Positions 7,357 to 11,236 of a stretch of 11,236 nt of DNA are shown piece after piece. The translations under genes and the position numbers were made by a program. How positions within the stretch are numbered: the first letter of the stretch is position 1; every line of letters starts with the position of its first letter. Source of the stretch: Methanosarcina sp. (GTDB lineage: Archaea > Halobacteriota > Methanosarcinia > Methanosarcinales > Methanosarcinaceae); assembly GCA_003157235.1 (NCBI GenBank), contig PMJC01000322.1, forward strand, positions 1,783 to 13,018, given 5' to 3'. Under the pieces are notes generated by a model, which saw only the letters and a list, made by a program, of their open reading frames with translations, was not told where the DNA came from and made no database searches.

Positions 7357-7707
7357 AACAAAAATCTAGAATTTCTGAATTTTGACAAACTTATCTGGCG
7401 TCCTGAAGCATCTAACATCTTTTTAGGTGGAGTGGATGCATGCAATTAGATATTAACTTTTAGTGAATATTCATCCTCGGCAGAACAATACCAACAATCA
7501 GCTTTACTAAGATTCATTGAACAAATTTTAGTTGGTTTATTTTCTTTAACTATGGGTAATGGATAATGTTTTTAAGCTGTCAATCATTTAGTAATCAAAG
7601 TATCATATTGCATCAAAATAGACATCATCCAATTGATTTCTGATGGACTGAAGGGGCATAACTTTTCTTTTCAATCTCACATGTTTTCTTTGCATCAAGT
7701 AAATCTA
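7357..7707. other. Spacer between transposase relic and malate dehydrogenase
   Basis: The same frame as the transposase C-terminus continues after its TAA with only one stop (TAG 7447) to TAA 7564-7566, about 69 codons (including KLIWRPEASNIFLGGVDA and EQYQQSALLRFIEQIL). I do not recognise it; it may be a 3' extension of the element or the relic of the gene it entered. From 7567 to 7707 I see nothing beyond the 3' flank of the convergent malate dehydrogenase gene. Confidence 0.35.
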
Positions 7708-8631
7708 TTATGCTTCCATCTGTGAAATTATCTTTCGAATAGCTTCTGATGATTTTCTGAGAATTTTATATTGGCCTTGATCTAGTTTGAGTTCAAAAAT
7801 TTCTTCGACTCCAGAAGCTCCAAGCTTAACGGGTACTCCGAAGTAAATCCCCTCCTGACCATATTGCCCTTCCAGATAAGCACAAGCTGGAAGCACTCTC
7901 TTTGAGTCTTTAATCACAGCTTCAGTCATAGACACGATAGCTGAAGAGGGTGCATAAAAAGCACTTCCCTGTTTGAGGAGTCCCACAATTTCGGCTCCAC
8001 CATTTACTGTTCTCTCTACCAGCCTGGAAATCTTATCACCTGGGAGTAAGTCTATGAGTGGAATTCCCGATACAGCAGAATATTTTGGGAGAGGTATCAT
8101 AAGATCACCGTGACCCCCTATAACCATTGCCTGTACGTCCTTTTTCGAACACTCAAGTTCTTCTGCAATAAAACTTGCAAAACGTCCAGAATCCAGAACC
8201 CCACTCATTCCGAATACTTTTGTTGCCTCAAATCCTGTTGATTTCATTGCTACATAGGTCATAATATCAAGTGGATTTGTAACATTTATTACTATAGATT
8301 TGGGAGCATACTTAGCAATATTTTTAGAGATCTCCGCAACTATCTTGGAGTTTGTTTTAATCAAATCTTCTCGACTCATTCCAGGCTTTCTGGCAATTCC
8401 GGCTGTAATTATTACAAGATCAGAGTTTTCAATGTTTGAGTAATCATTACTTCCCAATATTTGGGTATCATAATCTTTTATCGCCCCTGCTTGCATTAGA
8501 TCAAGAGCTTTTCCCTGTGGCAATCCATCTACAACATCCACCATGACAATTTCACCAAGTTCAAGCTCAGCTAGTCGCTGGACCGTAGTTGCTCCTACGT
8601 TTCCTGCACCAATCACTGAAATTTTAGCCAT
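7708..8631 (-). CDS. mdh: Malate dehydrogenase, LDH-like NAD type
   Basis: A 307-residue cytoplasmic 2-hydroxyacid dehydrogenase that interconverts malate and oxaloacetate with a nicotinamide cofactor. The Rossmann motif GAGNVG is at 8-13 and Asp32 ends the second strand, favouring NAD over NADP. Substrate loop ARKPGMSRED carries Arg81 and Arg87; an Arg at the specificity position, where lactate dehydrogenases have Gln, marks malate. Asn119 (NVTNPLD), Asp147 and Arg150 (GVLDSGR) and catalytic His174 (GGHGDLMIPL) complete the active site. The length is normal. ATG 8631 is preferred over the in-frame GTG at 8640 because the AGGAG ribosome site (8644-8640) overlaps that GTG and lies eight bases from the ATG. 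It has its own promoter (TATA at 8716-8726) and no operon partner. In methanogens it would serve an incomplete TCA pathway (inference). Confidence 0.96.
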   Translation of the reverse strand: MAKISVIGAGNVGATTVQRLAELELGEIVMVDVVDGLPQGKALDLMQAGAIKDYDTQILGSNDYSNIENSDLVIITAGIARKPGMSREDLIKTNSKIVAEISKNIAKYAPKSIVINVTNPLDIMTYVAMKSTGFEATKVFGMSGVLDSGRFASFIAEELECSKKDVQAMVIGGHGDLMIPLPKYSAVSGIPLIDLLPGDKISRLVERTVNGGAEIVGLLKQGSAFYAPSSAIVSMTEAVIKDSKRVLPACAYLEGQYGQEGIYFGVPVKLGASGVEEIFELKLDQGQYKILRKSSEAIRKIISQMEA

Positions 8632-8639
8632 TAACTGCA

Positions 8640-8644
8640 CTCCT
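8640..8644 (-). promoter_or_regulatory. Shine-Dalgarno AGGAG that decides the mdh start
   Basis: On the minus strand AGGAG lies eight bases before ATG 8631 and includes the first base of the in-frame GTG at 8640. That GTG is therefore part of the ribosome site, not the initiator. Confidence 0.7.
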
Positions 8645-8697
8645 GTGTCAAATTATTAATCCCAAGATATTCTTAATCGTCGGAGGATTTAGATAAA

Positions 8698-8709
8698 CCA
8701 AAGTTTTGG
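8698..8709. promoter_or_regulatory. Short inverted repeat at the mdh transcript start
   Basis: CCAAA-GT-TTTGG is a 5-bp inverted repeat lying between the mdh TATA box and the predicted start near 8695, a position used by archaeal repressors. No regulator is known, and arms this short could occur by chance. Confidence 0.25.
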
Positions 8710-8715
8710 GCTGGG

Positions 8716-8726
8716 TATATATAAAG
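8716..8726 (-). promoter_or_regulatory. mdh: TATA box for mdh
   Basis: On the minus strand CTTTATATATA is a near-perfect archaeal TATA box. A second TATA-like run (GTTTATATAGG, 8729-8739 region) lies just upstream in tandem. The predicted start near 8695 gives a leader of about 65 bases. Confidence 0.65.
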
Positions 8727-8739
8727 CCTATATAAACAA

Positions 8740-9563
8740 TCTGCTGAAATCGTAAGTTCATTGAAATAATCTTCTGTCTACATTAACTTCAATATTTCTT
8801 TAATTTTCCTGTCCAAGATTCATATTATTGGATCTATTATTTAATATTCATTCTTTGTTTTTATAATTTAAGATTATTTTAATCCTATCCTGCTTGAATA
8901 ATTGTTTAGCTTTTGGTAACTATTAAGCCTACCAAAAATAAGTGAGATGATATCTATTTTGATGCAATAGATGCTTTTGATTACTGACCGAAAGAAAGCA
9001 GAAAAATGATCATACCATACAGTTATATCATACTTGTGATCTCACAACTTTCTGAAAATAAATGGGTATGTTCATGCCACTCTCTGATATTAAGAAATTA
9101 TTCAAAATAAGTATTTTCATTTGCTTATATGCCTCTTTTTCTTCCTGGTTTCTTGTATAATCTGCATCATTCTTGAAGGATAATATTTTATTTCAACTCC
9201 AACGAAAAAATAAACTTGATCGCCATCATCACAGATTACATCAACTCAAAACAGTGTCTTTTACCAATTCAAAAGAATATATATTTCAAATAGTTAATGA
9301 TACCATTGTCTCAAAGAAAATTTTTGCGATACTTAATGCAAAAAAACCATGTGATATCTTATTTATATACACAATTATTTGCATGGCATAAGTCCAACTC
9401 TATAGTATAAAGGCAGCTTAAAGTCACATCCTCAGCAGATGTACACAAAAATGCCATCTAGTTTCTCAACATGAAAGTAGCTTAAAAATCAATCTAACTT
9501 TCAATGACTACTAGTAGGTAAATAGGAAACAAATTTTACATTTCTGTACATCTGTTGAATATT
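8740..9563. other. Long gene-poor spacer between mdh and the nuclease gene
   Basis: About 820 bases with no convincing gene. Contents: a perfect 8-bp inverted repeat at 8911-8937, and an open frame of 72 codons from TTG 9173 that has no ribosome site and low-complexity A+T-rich coding, judged doubtful. Long spacers are normal in Methanosarcina, so an unrecognised small RNA is possible but not supported. Confidence 0.4.
8911..8937. repeat. Perfect 8-bp inverted repeat with 11-base loop
   Basis: TTTTGGTA (8911-8918) pairs exactly with TACCAAAA (8930-8937). It could form a hairpin in RNA or be a binding site about 200 bases upstream of the mdh promoter. There is no long T-run directly after it on either strand, so a bacterial-type terminator is unlikely. 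Confidence 0.45.
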
Positions 9564-9565
9564 GG

Positions 9566-9576
9566 TTTTATAATAT
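9566..9576 (+). promoter_or_regulatory. TATA box for the aCPSF2-type nuclease
   Basis: TTTTATAATAT is a good TATA match. Spacing of 24-27 bases puts the transcript start at about 9595-9600, next to the first codons of the gene, which suggests a leaderless or nearly leaderless message. Confidence 0.5.
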
Positions 9577-9602
9577 AAAGTTCAGGAGTTTTTAATCTGG
9601 AA

Positions 9603-10838
9603 TTGGCCTTTAAAGGTGGATGTAAGGAAGTTGGACGTTCTGGTTTACTCGTAAATGGGGAAATACTGCTTGATTACGGAATAAAAGTAGGAGACATACC
9701 CGAATATCCTCTCAACGACATGGAACCGAAGACGGTTCTTGTTTCACATGGACACCTGGACCACTGTGGGGCAGTGCCTAACTTAATGTACCAGAATCCG
9801 GAAGTCTACATGACCCCACCGACTGCAGAGTTTACCAATCTTTTAGGGAGAGATACCCTCAAACTCGCAAAGACTACACTTTCGGGTGTATCTCCTTTTG
9901 ATCCTGAAGATCTCCATCAACTTGGCCACAGGACACGAACGATTGATTATGGAAATACGTTCAAAATAAACGAATACAGTGTTTGCTTTTACAACACAGG
10001 TCATATCCCTGGTGCTTCTGGAATCCACCTGGAATCCGAACACGGAGAAAGTCTGTTTTATACAGGAGATTTCAGCCTGAAAGAAACAAGGCTTGTACAT
10101 GGTGCAGCCGAATTTCCTGAAGCAGATACGCTTGTGCTCGAGAGCACGTATTTCGAGGAAGACCATATTCCACGAAAGGAAACTGAAGAAAAGTTTATCG
10201 AATCAGTCCAAGATACTCTAGAAAAAGGAGGCACTGCCCTTATCCCTGCCTTTGCAATAGGTCGGACTCAGGAAGTCCTGATGCTCCTTGACGCACACGG
10301 AATCACGGCTTATGTGGACGGTATGGGCCTGGATGTCTACAAAATACTTAAAAAATACCCTGAATATCTGAGAAATCCCGAGCTTCTTGACAGGGCTTTC
10401 AAACGTGTGATTTCCGTGAAAGTCCAACAGAGAGATTTAGTCCTTAAAAAACCTTCAGTTATTGTCACTACAGCTGGAATGCTGGACGGAGGACCAGCTC
10501 TTTATTATCTAAGCCGACTGTATAAAGATCCAAAATCAAAGATCCTACTTACCGACTATCAGGTTGAAGGCACAAATGGCCGGCTGGCTCTTGAGCATAG
10601 GATTATTGAAACAAAAGGAGATGTCCTTACACTCAAGCCCAAAATAGAGCAGTACGACTTTTCCGCTCACAGTGGGGACAGTGAGCTCAAAAAGCTTGTA
10701 AAAGATTTCTGCAAAAAAGACACAATCAGAATCTTTGTAATGCATGTGGACAAAACTGAAGTTTTCTCGCAATGGATTTCGGAGGAAATCGGCGTGGATT
10801 CTTATGCACCTTCAAACGGAGAGTCTTTTACCTTTTAA
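9603..10838 (+). CDS. aCPSF2-type beta-CASP metallo-beta-lactamase ribonuclease
   Basis: A 411-residue archaeal beta-CASP nuclease of the CPSF-73 superfamily. It lacks the N-terminal KH domains of aCPSF1 (FttA), so its length and layout match the aCPSF2 group typified by MJ0047. The fold cuts RNA with two zinc ions. Ligands: Asp24 (LLDYG), HGHLDH with His49, His51, Asp53, His54, His134 (NTGHIPGASG) and Asp156 (YTGDF). Beta-CASP motifs: Glu180 (LESTY), PAFAIGRTQE (215-224), GGPALYYL, DYQVEGTNGR, motif B His356 (FSAHSGD) and motif C His381, read as MHVDKTE where VHGE is usual. The start is uncertain: TTG 9603 is 14 bases after AGGAG (9584-9588), whereas an in-frame CTG at 9597 is eight bases away. 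It likely acts in RNA 3'-end processing or decay. The damaged DUF2148 gene follows 75 bases downstream. Confidence 0.93.
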   Translation: MAFKGGCKEVGRSGLLVNGEILLDYGIKVGDIPEYPLNDMEPKTVLVSHGHLDHCGAVPNLMYQNPEVYMTPPTAEFTNLLGRDTLKLAKTTLSGVSPFDPEDLHQLGHRTRTIDYGNTFKINEYSVCFYNTGHIPGASGIHLESEHGESLFYTGDFSLKETRLVHGAAEFPEADTLVLESTYFEEDHIPRKETEEKFIESVQDTLEKGGTALIPAFAIGRTQEVLMLLDAHGITAYVDGMGLDVYKILKKYPEYLRNPELLDRAFKRVISVKVQQRDLVLKKPSVIVTTAGMLDGGPALYYLSRLYKDPKSKILLTDYQVEGTNGRLALEHRIIETKGDVLTLKPKIEQYDFSAHSGDSELKKLVKDFCKKDTIRIFVMHVDKTEVFSQWISEEIGVDSYAPSNGESFTF

Positions 10839-10913
10839 AGAAAACAGCAGGATATACAGTCCTTCCAAAAACCTGTGAGATGCTTAAGCCTCAAAAAATC
10901 CAATTATCTGGAT

Positions 10914-11236
10914 ATGATACTAAATCCGATGATCCTTGATACACTTGCAAAGAGTATCCTTCTGGTTCATGCACTGCCTAAAAAGCTAAAGGATTAGACG
11001 ACAATGTAACTGCCTTTGTTGAAAAAGATGATGTTGAAGTTCTTGCTCGGAAAATGGAAAAATTAGCAGATGAAAAGTGCAAAGGCTTCGATTTCCTGGG
11101 AAAGGATGCTGCAAAACTCAGAAATGCTAGGGTTGCGATCCTGATAGGCATTAAAACCAGCGGATCTGCAAGTCTTGATTGCCGAGCCTGTGGCTTTGAA
11201 ACATATGTAGAGATGTTGAACCGGCAAAAGGTAGAA
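10914..11236 (+). pseudogene. DUF2148 iron-sulfur domain protein, frameshifted and partial
   Basis: The gene runs off the window. ATG 10914 opens MILNPMILDTLAKSILL, the usual N-terminus of DUF2148 proteins, but this frame ends at TAG 10995. The rest of the family sequence continues in another frame from about 10970: KAKGLDD, VTAFVEKDDVEVLARKMEKL, VAILIGIKTSGSASLDC, RACGFET and so on to the end. That implies a one-base loss near 10966-10972, and the restored frame also has a TAA at 10979-10981. The family's Cys cluster CGACGFETC reads C-R-A-C-G-F-E-T-Y here: the third Cys is Tyr (TAT 11204-11206), so the iron-sulfur site is also hit. The biochemical role of the family is unknown. No clear ribosome site precedes the ATG; it may once have been cotranscribed with the nuclease gene. 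The family call is strong; loss of function is very likely. Confidence 0.8.

Noticed and set aside
8638..8640. GTG as start of malate dehydrogenase (three residues longer)
   Set aside because: It overlaps the AGGAG ribosome site; ATG 8631 has ideal spacing and matches the usual family N-terminus.
9173..9391. Open frame of 72 codons from TTG 9173
   Set aside because: No ribosome site, weak start codon, low-complexity A+T-rich content and no recognisable motif.

Overview
The window looks like a piece of a methanogenic archaeal chromosome, most likely Methanosarcina or a close relative (inference). Promoters are archaeal TATA boxes (TTTATATA-like) about 25 bases ahead of the inferred transcript starts, Shine-Dalgarno sites are present, and the DNA is A+T-rich with long spacers. 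The gene set fits too: tandem universal stress proteins, an LDH-like NAD malate dehydrogenase, a KH-less archaeal beta-CASP nuclease (aCPSF2 type), a DUF2148 iron-sulfur protein and a CheB-CheR-PAS fusion of the kind common in this genus.

Layout. Bases 2-103 hold the end of a broken HisKA_2-type histidine kinase. Bases 333-3375 hold a CheB-CheR-coiled coil-PAS-PAS gene that reads almost from end to end but carries one TAA, three internal TAG codons and three small insertions. Two intact universal stress genes follow (3726-4217 and 4460-4951). A spacer with a possible solo insertion-sequence end leads to a long decayed reading frame of unknown function (5565-6308). On the minus strand comes an intact phasin-like coiled-coil gene (6348-6674). 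Next is an IS200/IS605-type transposase relic (about 7041-7356), then an intact malate dehydrogenase on the minus strand (7708-8631). A gene-poor spacer of almost 1 kb precedes an intact aCPSF2-type nuclease (about 9603-10838). The window ends inside a frameshifted DUF2148 gene (10914 onward).

How it fits together. There is no obvious multi-gene pathway. The intact genes (stress proteins, malate dehydrogenase, RNA processing nuclease, small coiled-coil protein) are housekeeping-type and sit among remains of a sensory system, a mobile element and an unrecognised gene. The most interesting signals are the all-amber internal stops of the chemotaxis-type fusion in a probable pyrrolysine-decoding lineage, the HUH-to-QUQ transposase relic, the perfect nine-codon duplication in one stress protein, and the unusual start region of the nuclease. 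I see no convincing new defence or mobile system.
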